From Cliona cf. orientalis (lineage: Eukaryota > Porifera > Demospongiae > Clionaida > Clionaidae), in assembly GCA_963930775.1 (NCBI GenBank), contig OZ005703.1, positions 3,410,001 to 3,474,000 of the forward strand: a stretch of 64,000 nt of DNA. Reading direction: 5' to 3'. Each line of letters opens with the position of its first letter. The first letter of the stretch is position 1. Positions 12,901 through 21,987 of this stretch are shown one piece after another. The notes below the pieces were generated by a model. It was not told the DNA's origin, searched no databases, and saw only the letters and a list, made by a program, of their open reading frames with translations. A program made the translations under genes and the position numbers.

Positions 12901-15900
12901 AGAGGCGCTAACAGTTGCATGGAATCTGCAGGTAAAACGTACAAAGAATATAATTAATGCAACTCTTGTGCTTAAAGTTACAAATAGAGCCTACCTTGGC
13001 CAAAGGTAGACATTCTTGACAAATAAGTTTCTCATGACCCTCTCAAGCTGACAGAACCCATTGGTGAATGGCTCTGGGGCATCAGAAAATGCCTTGATGA
13101 ATCCAACCTGCACCATTAAGAGGAGTGGAGGTGATTCCTTGGCTAGTATAGATCATGATCCATGAACCCAGCCATGCAGAGTATTAACATGCTATATTGA
13201 ATACTGTAGGTGTGACTGGATGCTCAAAGTTAAAAAGATAGATCACATAATATTGATAACCATTTTGATAACTAATGTAAGCAGAATAATAATTTTGTAT
13301 GCAGGAATTATCCCACGTGTAAAAATAACCACTGGTTTTACTAATTTGGTGATGTTCTCAAATTTGATACTAACTGTACTAATTAATTTTAGCAGCATGA
13401 GTATTTTATACTATAATTATACTAATCTATTAACATGTAGGGATTACAAATTTCAAAACTGCATACACCAACGTACACCATTTTTGCAAGTGTGCATATC
13501 ATATCCTGTACATGTACATAAATAAGAGCAGCTTGCCTAGTCTAGACAGTACCTTATTGTCCTGCCTGTACAGGCGGAGAATAAATGCTTCTGTTGATGA
13601 GTCCGTCACCCTGTATGAACATAACAGTTGTAAGCTTGTCAATTACATACATGCACCTCAATTATATAGCACTGTACCTGTGTGCATTGAAAACGAGGAT
13701 GCCAGCAACTTTGTCCACGGGGCACTGCTTCTTGAGCAAGTCAACCACCAGGATTCGCGAAGTGATGAACAGCACTCCACCACCAAAGTAAAGAGCCTCT
13801 CTGCAATCATAAATGTCAGAAACATACATCCTCAGGATTAATTACTTTTAGTGTATGCTGGGCAGAGCTAGTGCACAGTTTCCAATCCCGGGTAAATACC
13901 TTAGGGTGACAATTATTCATGTACCGTAGAATCCCGCGATTACGCCCCCCCTTTGTGCATGTTAGGATTGGGCAAAAGTGGGGAGGGGGCTTATACGCGG
14001 GATCCTAACATTTCCGTGTGACGACCATTACCGACCGCCGAATATCACGTGGGCGCGCGATCTCTGTACTTTCTCTGGCTGTTTGGTGGGCAAAACTCGA
14101 GAAAAACGACAAAGTAAGGCATATTGTGACACAAATAGCTTGTTTGCTAGCTGTAGCTACTGTTTTTATTGACTTATGGACCCCATTTTACAGTCAGGGA
14201 GGGGGGGCTTATACGCGAGACAAAACTACCTCTTGAGCTAAAAATGCAGGGGGGGCTTATGCGCGAGGGGGGGGGCATAATCGCGGGATTCTACGGTACA
14301 TTTTTCTGCGATTTTGGCCTTAAACACAATTTGCAAGTACTAAATTTTGCAATTTATGCGCAAAAATCATACATGGTCAACAAATTCTAATGCTATAAAG
14401 CTAACGTTATTGGGTACAAAAAATATTGCATTTTTGGACCAATCCACAGAAATATCAAATGTTAATACCCACAAAAAAATTATAGTCACTCTAAGGTATA
14501 CCTCCATAACACAATGTAAATATCTCTATACATGCTATAATATAAGCACTGTCTAGCTATAGGAGTGCTCCTCATACATGGTAATCATATCACCTTTCTT
14601 TTGCACTGTATTCGTTGGTGACACTCTTTGGCAAATGTTGGACATTCTCACTAACCAAGGCATCTATGAAGTATTTCTGTTCAATATATAGAGCATGAGT
14701 TGAAGTGTAGTGTATGCAATGTCATAAAAATGAATACAGTGTTAACATTACTGCATTACAGTGTACATAATGGTACGTATGCTTCTCTCAAACCTTGTTA
14801 TGATTATATTATGTACATGTACATCTAGTAGTAAATACTATCCCAGAAACTCAATAAAGAGAAATCAATCAGCACTACGTAGTAAATTTCCCTATGTAAG
14901 TACAGTTGAACCGTTCTATAATGACACCCAATACCATGCAGAGCTCTACATGCAGACACATGCATTGTAGCAAACAGCTAGCTATATGTATGACTCTGCA
15001 CTAGCCTAGCTAGTATTTATGATTCAACTATCATTGAGCTTGTGCAGTGGCAACAGCACTTGGCTTTACAGTAATACTAGGCACTGTCAATAGATGTGGC
15101 CGATCAAAATGATGCTCAGCAGCATTTATGGTCCCTATCAAGCACTTTGAAGTGAAGAATCATTGTCATCTTTAAATGGCATTGGCCACCTATGGAGTAA
15201 GATGCCTAGATCTTAAGATCTATCGATTTTTGCGTTGATAGTGATGACGATAATTATTATGATCAATTATATGTATACTTACCCCTCGCTCATGCAGATA
15301 CTCCTTCAATAAGGTCATGAAACGTACATATAGCTCAAGTGTGTAACTAACAGGGAACTTGGGGGAGGGGGGTAAAGCTTCCTCACCCATGCATCCCCCC
15401 TCCCAAAATAACTTCATTGCATGAGACCTGCATGTACACATTGTCCTTGCATTAAATAGTATCAGACCAACCTTTACCACAATGGTGAAAATGTCTTCCA
15501 CCAAATTCTTCCATGATACAAGGGTAGATAGGCTTGGCGAAATTGTTAATCCAGCCAAAATTAGTATACAGTATATTAAATGGTTAAAGCCTACTAGGTG
15601 CAAGGGGGTTGTTGCTCAACAACCATCATAAGCCACAGTCAGATTTCACAACTGAAAAGTACATCACAATTTTAACCTCAATTGATGGCGAAGTATTGAG
15701 CACTAGCACAAGGTTATGAGGGTCAGAGTAGAGCTTCAGGAAATTAAGAAATAGTCCGTCCAGTCCAAGTCCTCTGCCACAAGGATGAAGGAATATAAAA
15801 ACATAAGGATATCGATAAGCACTAAGACTAACTACCTTGCCAATATGATGAGCCCATCATCAGAAAGGAGTTCTACAAACATTTGATTCTCATAGTCGAG

Positions 15901-15912
15901 CTGAATTTCCAT
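3917..15912 (-). CDS. ERCC4: DNA repair endonuclease XPF (ERCC4), 31 exons
   Basis: Catalytic subunit of the XPF-ERCC1 structure-specific nuclease, which cuts 5' of lesions in nucleotide excision repair and acts in crosslink repair. My model has 31 in-frame exons and 904 codons (human protein 916): 15912-15836, 15773-15677, 14676-14594, 13800-13678, 13610-13553, 13107-12995, 12925-12886, 12827-12714, 12442-12350, 12188-12133, 12037-11984, 11926-11851, 11768-11713, 11463-11435, 11381-11301, 11172-11108, 11039-10961, 10904-10748, 10690-10636, 10182-10037, 9627-9534, 9478-9341, 7865-7725, 7627-7541, 7438-7353, 6791-6704, 6629-6549, 6492-6433, 5164-5069, 4997-4954, 4064-3917. The N-terminal half is the degenerate helicase-like region, with no Walker motifs. 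A lysine-rich linker (residues ~432-484) could hold a nuclear localisation signal. The nuclease motif [18 protein letters not shown] is intact (ERK...D, ~717-723). A tandem helix-hairpin-helix region ends the protein (~840-904). Introns hold several MITEs and a SINE head. Confidence 0.95.
4190..4320. repeat. Short AATTTGGTGA inverted repeat in an ERCC4 intron
   Basis: Blocks reading TTTTAATTTGGCGATCTGAA and TAATTTGGTGATCTACATG are followed by their complement (CACCAAATTAAAAACC). A related copy lies near 39718-39805. It is non-coding. Confidence 0.5.
4329..4535. repeat. TA-flanked MITE with CC...GG ends (ERCC4 intron)
   Basis: Flanked by TA on both sides. The left end, CCATATAGCGGGAAATTTTC, is matched by the complementary right end, GAAAGTTTCCCGCTATACGG. 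The arms continue with AGGGAGAAAACTTTCGCGG and its complement. It is 207 bp long with no coding content. The TA flank suggests a Tc1/mariner-type target duplication. Confidence 0.7.
5900..6393. repeat. Broken copy of the TTGGTAGCAGT element and palindrome
   Basis: Positions 5930-5990 match the CCCCAAATTGTGG...GATAAAGGGTCATTA part of the 2.1-kb element. Positions 6290-6325 carry its right end (GTGACTGCTACCAAA). Positions 6326-6393 repeat the palindrome with TTAGATGTTGGTTTGCAATT arms. The middle has been replaced by unrelated sequence. It lies in an ERCC4 intron. Confidence 0.5.
7105..7207 (-). repeat. tRNA-derived SINE head in an ERCC4 intron
   Basis: Read on the minus strand, an A-box-like TAGCTCAGTGG (7150-7160) is followed by a B-box GGTTCGATTCC (7124-7134). 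This is a pol III internal promoter like that of a tRNA. The spacing leaves no room for a full anticodon arm and no acceptor stem pairs, so I read it as the head of a tRNA-derived SINE and not a functional tRNA gene. Confidence 0.5.
8915..9313. repeat. Fold-back element with ~128-bp arms (ERCC4 intron)
   Basis: The left arm, 8915-9042, and right arm, 9186-9313, are near-perfect reverse complements over about 128 bp. They share blocks such as CAATTGAATAAAATTGAAGG and GTAGGGATGGCAGGATCAA. The ~143-bp loop is non-coding. It is a typical MITE or fold-back transposon in the intron between ERCC4 exons 22 and 23. Confidence 0.75.
13899..14496. repeat. TA-flanked MITE, CCTTAGGGTGAC family, interrupted
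   Basis: The left end CCTTAGGGTGACAATTATT and right end AATTATAGTCACTCTAAGG are complementary and flanked by TA. A second MITE (13924-14296) sits inside it. An uninterrupted relative in the opposite orientation lies at 38679-38910. It occupies the intron between ERCC4 exons 3 and 4. Confidence 0.65.
13924..14296. repeat. TA-flanked MITE nested in another MITE
   Basis: Flanked by TA. The ends are CCGTAGAATCCCGCGATTA and TAATCGCGGGATTCTACGG, a perfect complement. It is 373 bp long and contains GGGGGCTTATACGCG motifs repeated near both ends. Short open frames inside are incidental. It lies within the 13899-14496 element, so it inserted later. Confidence 0.75.
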
Positions 15913-16041
15913 CGCAGTAACGACCCGTACCGTATACCGGATGCGACTAGACTAGTCTCGCGCGCGCACCATGGCGCCAACGTAACTTCTAGTTAGCTAG
16001 CGCCTCAGAGGTCACGTGAGCACAACAAAGTGGGCATATTA

Positions 16042-16264
16042 CCATCCGATCTAATTAACGCGCCTCTCTAATATTAATAGATGCGCCACTTCGGCCTGAA
16101 GTGTAATTTTCACGCTCTATTTAAATGCGCCCACCCACGCGCGTCCCTATACTTTTGTGCGCGTCACCTGGTCGCGAAGGATCATTTTCACGCTCTAATT
16201 GCGCGCGCGCCACCCAGCACTCGTAATTTTTTTTTTCATAGCGCGTTAATTAGATCGGATACGG
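16042..16264. repeat. Inverted-repeat element just upstream of ERCC4
   Basis: The left end reads ATCCGATCTAATTAACGCG and the right end CGCGTTAATTAGATCGGAT, an exact complement over 19 bp. Internal blocks (TTTTCACGCTCTA) occur twice. The element is about 220 bp and starts 130 bp from the ERCC4 ATG, so it lies in or next to the promoter. Confidence 0.65.
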
Positions 16265-16400
16265 TGTCGCAGTATGATTGGACCCCCCCGCTACGGGACC
16301 CCGGGTCCAATAGTACTAGGATGATTGGACCCCTCGGTCCAATCATCCTAAGGTTCCATGGACCCCTCCCTGGAAGAATGGACCCCCCTTCGAATCGAAG
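16262..16400. repeat. GGTCCAATCAT / GGACCCC repeat cluster
   Basis: Short inverted blocks (ATGATTGGACCC, GGGTCCAAT, GGTCCAATCATCC) alternate with GGACCCC runs. A related cluster lies at 17470-17575 (GGACCCCGGGGTCCAA). The intervening DNA includes a separate MITE. The two clusters may be ends of one larger degenerate element. Confidence 0.4.
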
Positions 16401-16803
16401 TTTGCATACTACCCCTGGCCTCATGGGCCTCGATCTCTTTCCCAATCAATACAGTAACTTAGAGACTGAGTGCAAGGTCTTTACGCTTTTTAACCCCGAG
16501 CATAGATAGTAGAAAGGCTATTTTACCCTTCCTACTATCTATGGAGTATGGCCCGAGGCTAGCGCTGTAGCATCCCGACCACAGCGAGGGTGCTACTAAG
16601 TCTAAGGGCCTGATCTCTGAGTGACCAATCAGATTACAGTAGCTATTTGTAGTGATATTAGTCTTAGACTAGAGAGTCATTTCAACTTTTGCTTTGATTT
16701 TCTTCATGATATTAATCGGCAGTGAGCTCATGTAAGTTGTAGAGTGAAAGTAATGATATTCATAGTATTGAATTTCTTTCGTGTAGGTTAATTATTAATT
16801 GAT

Positions 16804-16847
16804 AGCCTCGTATCCAGGCCTTCCTCAAAGGGCCTGGGTACGAGGCT
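16804..16847. repeat. Solo hairpin related to the CTCGT...CCAGGCC ends
   Basis: This 44-bp near-palindrome has arms AGCCTCGTATCCAGGCC and GGCCTGGGTACGAGGCT. Sequences near 17126, 43675-43795, 44290 and 59150-59215 have similar TCGT-CCCAG ends, suggesting a dispersed family. Confidence 0.45.
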
Positions 16848-17125
16848 AGTAGGTTGATAGCTATTGTAGCTTTGGATCCAATCCAGCACCTCCGCTAAGC
16901 ATAGATAGCTAGATTTTTTATGCCACGCATCAGAATGCATCAAGCCAGACAAGTATATATATTATTAGCTATTATGATATTGCCATCTTTAGATAACCGT
17001 TCTGGATATATATGTATCACTTTCTAGATAGGTACAAAGCTCTCATACCCATCCTGACAGCAACGAGCAAGCAGCCTGACTAACAGCAACGCACAGGTTC
17101 GCGCGCGCGCGAGCTTGGAGAGGGG

Positions 17126-17449
17126 TAGTCTCGTGCCCAGCCCCCTTCATGCACGCGCGAGAAAGGGTCTGGTGAAAAGGGTCGTACTACCGTGTCCCCA
17201 CGTTGAAAATCGAACGTGGCCAATCAGATTGCAGTAACGTAGTCACATGACTATTGGAATGTAATCGTCTATTGCACGCATGCGCCCGACCTATTGCTAT
17301 ATATAGCTATGCGCGCGCACGGTGTGGTTTATTTCTTATTTAACGCACACCAAAACGACAATTATTGCATTCCAGAGGGACACGGTAGTGCAGCCCTTTT
17401 CACCAGACCCTTTCTCGCGCGTGCATGAAGGGGGCTGGGCACGAGACTA
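17126..17449. mobile_element. 324-bp MITE with 73-bp TIRs and perfect 9-bp duplication
   Basis: The terminal inverted repeats 17126-17198 and 17377-17449 agree over 73 bp with only a few mismatches, starting TAGTCTCGTGCCCAGCC. The flanks are an identical 9-mer, GGAGAGGGG, at 17117-17125 and 17450-17458, which is a clean target-site duplication. The 178-bp core is non-coding. A 9-bp duplication with long TIRs is typical of Mutator-like elements, but class assignment from the duplication alone is tentative. Confidence 0.8.
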
Positions 17450-17809
17450 GGAGAGGGGGGTCATTCTATCCATAGGGGGGTCCATTCATGCCTCGTTACG
17501 AATGGACCGGGGGTCCAAATATCCTTGGGGCTTTGGACCCCGGGGTCCAAGTATCCGGGGGGTCCAACTATACTCCGACAACGGTATTATGTATGTACAA
17601 ATAAAAGGGCATGATACCCCGTCCACCCTACCTACTTCTTGCATATTGTGCAGTAGCTGTACAGTTCTGTAGCATGTGTAGCCATGTATATGTTGTAGTG
17701 GCAAAATTCCCGACGTACAGGGGTATGGTACGCAACTGTCCTCATCCCTTGGTCCATACCCAGTAGCTGTCCCAACCCCCTACGAAGGGCTCGCCCCCTG
17801 GATGATTTA

Positions 17810-17916
17810 CCGTAAAAGTTCCAATTACAGCGCCACTCTAACGTAAGCGCCATTTGGCATTGGACAATATCATTGTCGAGCGCCTTAAGTAGCGCGGTTC
17901 TGGCGAACTTTTACGG
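17810..17916. repeat. TA-flanked MITE, CCGTAAAAGTTC ends
   Basis: 107 bp, flanked by TA, with complementary ends CCGTAAAAGTTCCAATTACA and GCGAACTTTTACGG. It abuts a CCGCCAAATTT-type repeat to the right (17928-18055). Confidence 0.6.
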
Positions 17917-17927
17917 TACATCACCCC

Positions 17928-18055
17928 AGCAATTTTTTGTCCGCCAAAATTTCCTACTCGCATATTATACGTATGGCGATCCTGTACCGAACCGCCAAAT
18001 CCGCTAATATTCTTGCAATAGCTTTTGGGCTCAACCGCCAAATTTTATTTTTCAG
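17928..18055. repeat. CCGCCAAA-type repeat, copy 1
   Basis: Shares blocks CCGCCAAAATTTCCTACTC, GATCCTGTACCGAACCGCC and ATATTCTTGCAATAGC with 55018-55215. It is non-coding, and its right end is degenerate. Confidence 0.5.
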
Positions 18056-18576
18056 AGGAGGTGGTCACAGATTCTACCCCGCGCAATACTGCCCTACTGC
18101 AAAGCGTAGTCATATGGTTATATAAATTTGAATCGGCCTACGCAGCCTAATTCGAAACGCGATTGACTTTTGTGCCGATGACAAACCCACGACACTGTCT
18201 GTTGCCTATGCAGATGATTAGCCACGCCGCGCCGGCCACAGAGAAGGTTGTCACGAATTCTAATTAGAGCGCGTTTGCCCCGCTGAGTCAGCAAACATAC
18301 ACAAAAACACCGCCGATTATGGTTGATCCCTTACATACGGTGTGTGGGTTACATGCTCTCACTAAGTCGCATATTATTATTATGGTACCCATCACGACGA
18401 ATTGATGTCCGCAATGTACGCCCACGTAACCCAGGTCAACCAGCTGAGTCAGCAGAAACAAACATTGCGTATAATGCGCGATAATAATTGTACATTCCGT
18501 GAATATCGTAGGAGTCTTAATTTTCGCGCTCTGTTATCCCTGCTAATGTTTAACGTTTAGCAGAGGATCTAGGAGT

Positions 18577-18924
18577 AGAGGAGGTTGGACACGATCACGT
18601 GTGCACAAAAAGTGGGCGTATTGCCCCCAATGTAAGTCACGATCTAAAGCCTTTTAAATGTGAAAGCAAGTTGAAATCAGATCCAGCGCCATACCCCGCG
18701 CGTCCACCCCTCATACTCTTCTTGCAAATCGAGAAAACTCGTTCCTCAGAATGGCAACAGATTGCAGTGAGCTTCTTTCGCCGTTATAACATTAGATCTA
18801 CACGATTCGTCTCCGTTTCAGCCTCAAATTTGGCCATAGCTACCAGCTACACTCGCAAACGGCATTCTTTTGAACGCGTGGCAGCATAATTGCATATATA
18901 CCAAGGTCGTGTCTAACCTCCTCT
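18577..18924. repeat. Inverted-repeat element, AGAGGAGGTTGGACACGA ends
   Basis: The left end 18577-18594 and right end 18907-18924 are complementary with one mismatch. The open frame 18599-18889 fills the interior but shows no domain and is probably incidental. The 8-mer GCAGAGGA occurs near both sides (18560 and 18926), although the left copy is separated from the terminus by 9 bp. Confidence 0.5.
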
Positions 18925-19882
18925 GGCAGAGGACAGGTTGTGTGGTACCTCGATAGTAAGGCTGGAGGTCTCCACACTTTTCTCTAAAAGACGCGCGAGG
19001 AGTTCAGCGCTTGTCAGAGAGGCTCGCTTCCACTACATTGCACATTGATTTGCTCACCGACGTCCAGAATTATTCGGGACGCCTAACCGATTTGCTTGAC
19101 TGGACGATCGGTCACAAGAGAGACGCTACCAGCACTTGTCACTCCCATGTGAGTGCAGGAATTCCTCGCTCAGCGTACAAGCCAATTGGTTAGGATGCAT
19201 CGATTCGGCGCGGTGAGGATACCGGACTCCACACCCCGCAAGGCAAGGTAGGCTGAGCGCTGGGTGGGGCTAGCAAAGCACGAGGCTCTAGCTAGAGTCG
19301 AGTCAGACGGTGCTAAAACGTCTCTGACGAGTCTTTAGACATCTCCTAAGTCCACGGACGCAACATATACGCCCAGAGTGGGCCGATTGTCAGCCAATCT
19401 GAGTAGTAATTCACAACTGTGACAGTGGAGTGCGAGCTTTAAGGTTACGGGTGACGGTTTGCATCTAGAAATTTTCGCGAGTAACAAGCTATTTGTATCT
19501 CCACGAGGGAAGCAGCTATGAAGCTGAATTAAAAACGAAATTATAGCTAACATGATGATAGAGACAGCTGTCACAACATTGAAGCGACCTTCCTGTCGTG
19601 AAAGTCAGGCAATGGCCGACATTATCACGAACTTTTGCGTCAAGTTTTACCTAGACAAAGGGGTCTAGTCTACTAGTACTAAACTTACTCCAGTGCTGGA
19701 GTTGGTTCCCAAGTTCATAGAGCCTCCACAAAGAGAAAGCTACACAAAAGAAGGTAATTTACGTCAAGCGTAATGGCGGACCTGGTCGTCAACACGGCAG
19801 GCAGTCTAGTTGCTTTCTGACAGGTGGCCTTCAAAATTAATTTACACCAACTCCACCCCTGCCCACGGTCATACATACATAG

Positions 19883-20758
19883 GCGTATTTTAAGAAATAT
19901 TTCCCTTAGGCCTAAAGGGAAGATTTTAAGCCAGTGTTTCCCTTAGACCTAAAGGGGAGATTTTACGTCACGCTCGCCATTTTGTACATAACGGGGACAT
20001 TTTACGCAAGGTATTTTGGCGCATATCTGCCCTTGTGTTTGAACATTATTGTAACATTATAAAGGGAAGATTATACGCCAACCATTTGAGTGGCGTAAAA
20101 GCTTCTCTTTATGATACAAAACAAGCACAAGGGCGAGTTTATGTGTCACGAAAAAAATTTTCGAAAGAGGTAGAAAAAAACTAAAGATTAAGCGGGATTC
20201 GAACCCATGACCACCGCTCCAGCCCTGGTCCGCTCAGCCAACCCATGGCCAGCTCCACTAACCCCTCGTCACCAACCCAACCCGAAACCCAAATCCCTCG
20301 TCACTAACCGAATACAGAAACCCAACCCCCCACTACTAGCCTCACTAGCCGTCTAGCGCTCAGTATTAGAGGCTATAGCTAGAGACTGGATCAGAAATTC
20401 CTTGCTCAGCCCCATTGGTAATTATTATTATTATTATTATTATTATAGCTATAATATATCACAAGATTCACCAGAAATTGCAGACGCGCTCGCGGCACAT
20501 AAAATCACCCTTGTGTTTGTTTGATATCATAAAGGAAAGGTTTTACGCCAATCAAATGGTTGGCGTATAATCTTCCCTTTATAATGTTACAATACTGTTC
20601 AAACACAAGGGCAGATATGCGCCAAAATACCTTGCGTAAAGTGTCCCCGTTATGTACAAAACGGCGAGCGTAGCGTAAAATCTTCCCTTTAGGTCTAAGG
20701 GAAACACTGACGTAAAATCTTCCCTTTAGGCCTAAGGGAAATATTTCGTGAAATACCC
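19883..20758. mobile_element. ~0.88-kb fold-back element with ~260-bp arms
   Basis: The left arm (19883-20144) and right arm (20493-20758) are reverse complements over about 260 bp with scattered differences. Shared blocks include AGGCCTAAAGGGAAGATTTTA and CTTGTGTTTGAACA. Each arm contains a further smaller hairpin and tandem TTCCCTTAGRCCTAAAGG blocks. The loop (20145-20492) holds a tRNA-like A/B box and a TTA microsatellite. No transposase is encoded. Confidence 0.75.
20185..20250 (-). repeat. tRNA-like pol III promoter in the fold-back loop
   Basis: On the minus strand an A-box-like TGGCTGAGCGG (20230-20240) is followed by the B-box GGTTCGAATCC (20195-20205). The T-arm pairs only partly and no acceptor stem is found, so this is a tRNA relic or SINE head. 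Confidence 0.45.
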
Positions 20759-21685
20759 CATTGTCTACATAACCCTGCCCACATGTCTGAGTAATAAGAT
20801 AAACACTTTCTTATGGTCAAAAGAGAAGCCATCCACGAGAAATTTGACGCAGAGTTTTCATTTGTGGTTCGCCTTGGTATGCTCCATTACTCACAATGGG
20901 AAATGCCCGTGCGTGGGCGAATGTCGGAATTAGCATGGCGTATGGTACACAGTTAAAGCGCGAAAATTAGGATTCCGGCGTTAGGTGGCGCGTTTATTTA
21001 ATTAGAACGGGTACGGCAATCGTAAATCATTGTGGGGTATATACGTTCAGTTCGTGGAGAAAACTTTCGCGGGTAGCCGTTAAAAAAAATTCTCCCGTTT
21101 TTAATTCGCGAGCATTGGGATGAGCATGATTTTTTTCGTGGCGCATGGCTCGCGTGATGGGTGTGGGCGCGGCTAGGTTATGATTAGGATCTCTGGATTA
21201 GGATATGGATGCAAGCTGCAGCCCCTCCCACACAGGCTGCATTGAGTGCTGGGTGTGCAAATTTGTCTGGAGAGGATCGGCTTAGGTGAGTGAGAACTAC
21301 TTAATACACTTAGCTTGTGGGGTGCTGCTTACAAATAAAGTATTCGTGGATATATAATAGATGGCCATCAACCGCAACATGGCAAGCCCAAACCCATTGC
21401 ACCTTTGATTGTACCAAATATATTATAATACTGAGTCGAGTCATCACCACATACTCGTCTCAGTTTATGATTTTGCAAGGTATGAGTTACATCCTCACTA
21501 TATCTGCTGCATGTGTGGTCTGGGAATGGATTGGCCAGAGTTTGTTATCATAACTGACTGAACCATGGTGATTCATCAGTCCTGCACACGTCATTGTGCA
21601 CACCTTTAACAAGATAGCCCTTTTTAAGAGATAAAGTTGCAATAGTCAATCAGTTTTCACGGTAGTGTACCTCAGAAATAACATC

Positions 21686-21757
21686 ATGGTTAAGAATTCT
21701 GGAGTTGTGAAGGTGATGGCAATTGACTGCAAGTATCTTCTTTTGTTCCTGTTATTG
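21686..21757 (+). CDS. Candidate first exon (signal peptide) of the guanylate cyclase
   Basis: The ATG at 21686 opens a 24-codon exon ending in a hydrophobic run (YLLLFLLL) at a GTAAGC donor. It looks like a signal peptide for the receptor that follows. A possible second small exon is 21809-21841. The phase of these exons (0) does not fit the next good exon at 21988, which needs phase 1, so either a boundary is wrong or the true first exon lies elsewhere. Confidence 0.4.
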
Positions 21758-21987
21758 GTAAGCTTATAAGATTATGATGCTCAAATGCTGATCAAACACC
21801 AACTACAGTTGCAGGCAAGGGATAGCAATAGTTATCATGATGTAAGCAATGTAAAGTATGACTGTTGGCCACTGACAGCAACTAGAACCAACAATGAAAT
21901 TATTTCCTGCGATGGTATGAAATAGTAATCACCATAATAATTGTTATAGCCCAGTATGAATTTAAGCATGATAATTATTAACTTTAG

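Larger units (their letters stand above)
15913..21685. other. CpG-rich intergenic DNA between ERCC4 and the guanylate cyclase
   Basis: No gene is supported in this 5.8-kb divergent gap. It is visibly richer in GC and CpG than the rest of the window (many GCGCGC tracts near 15955-17110). It consists largely of inverted-repeat elements listed separately. The ERCC4 promoter should lie in its first few hundred bases. Open frames such as 16081-16509 and 18599-18889 lie in repeat sequence and show no protein features. Confidence 0.5.

Noticed and set aside
16081..16509. 142-codon open frame in CpG-rich DNA
   Set aside because: It runs across an inverted-repeat element and a GGACCCC repeat cluster; the opposite strand is also open. 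No domain.
18599..18889. 96-codon open frame
   Set aside because: It coincides with the interior of an inverted-repeat element and has no protein features.
20185..20250. Functional tRNA gene in the fold-back loop
   Set aside because: T-arm pairing is imperfect and the ends do not pair; better read as a tRNA relic.
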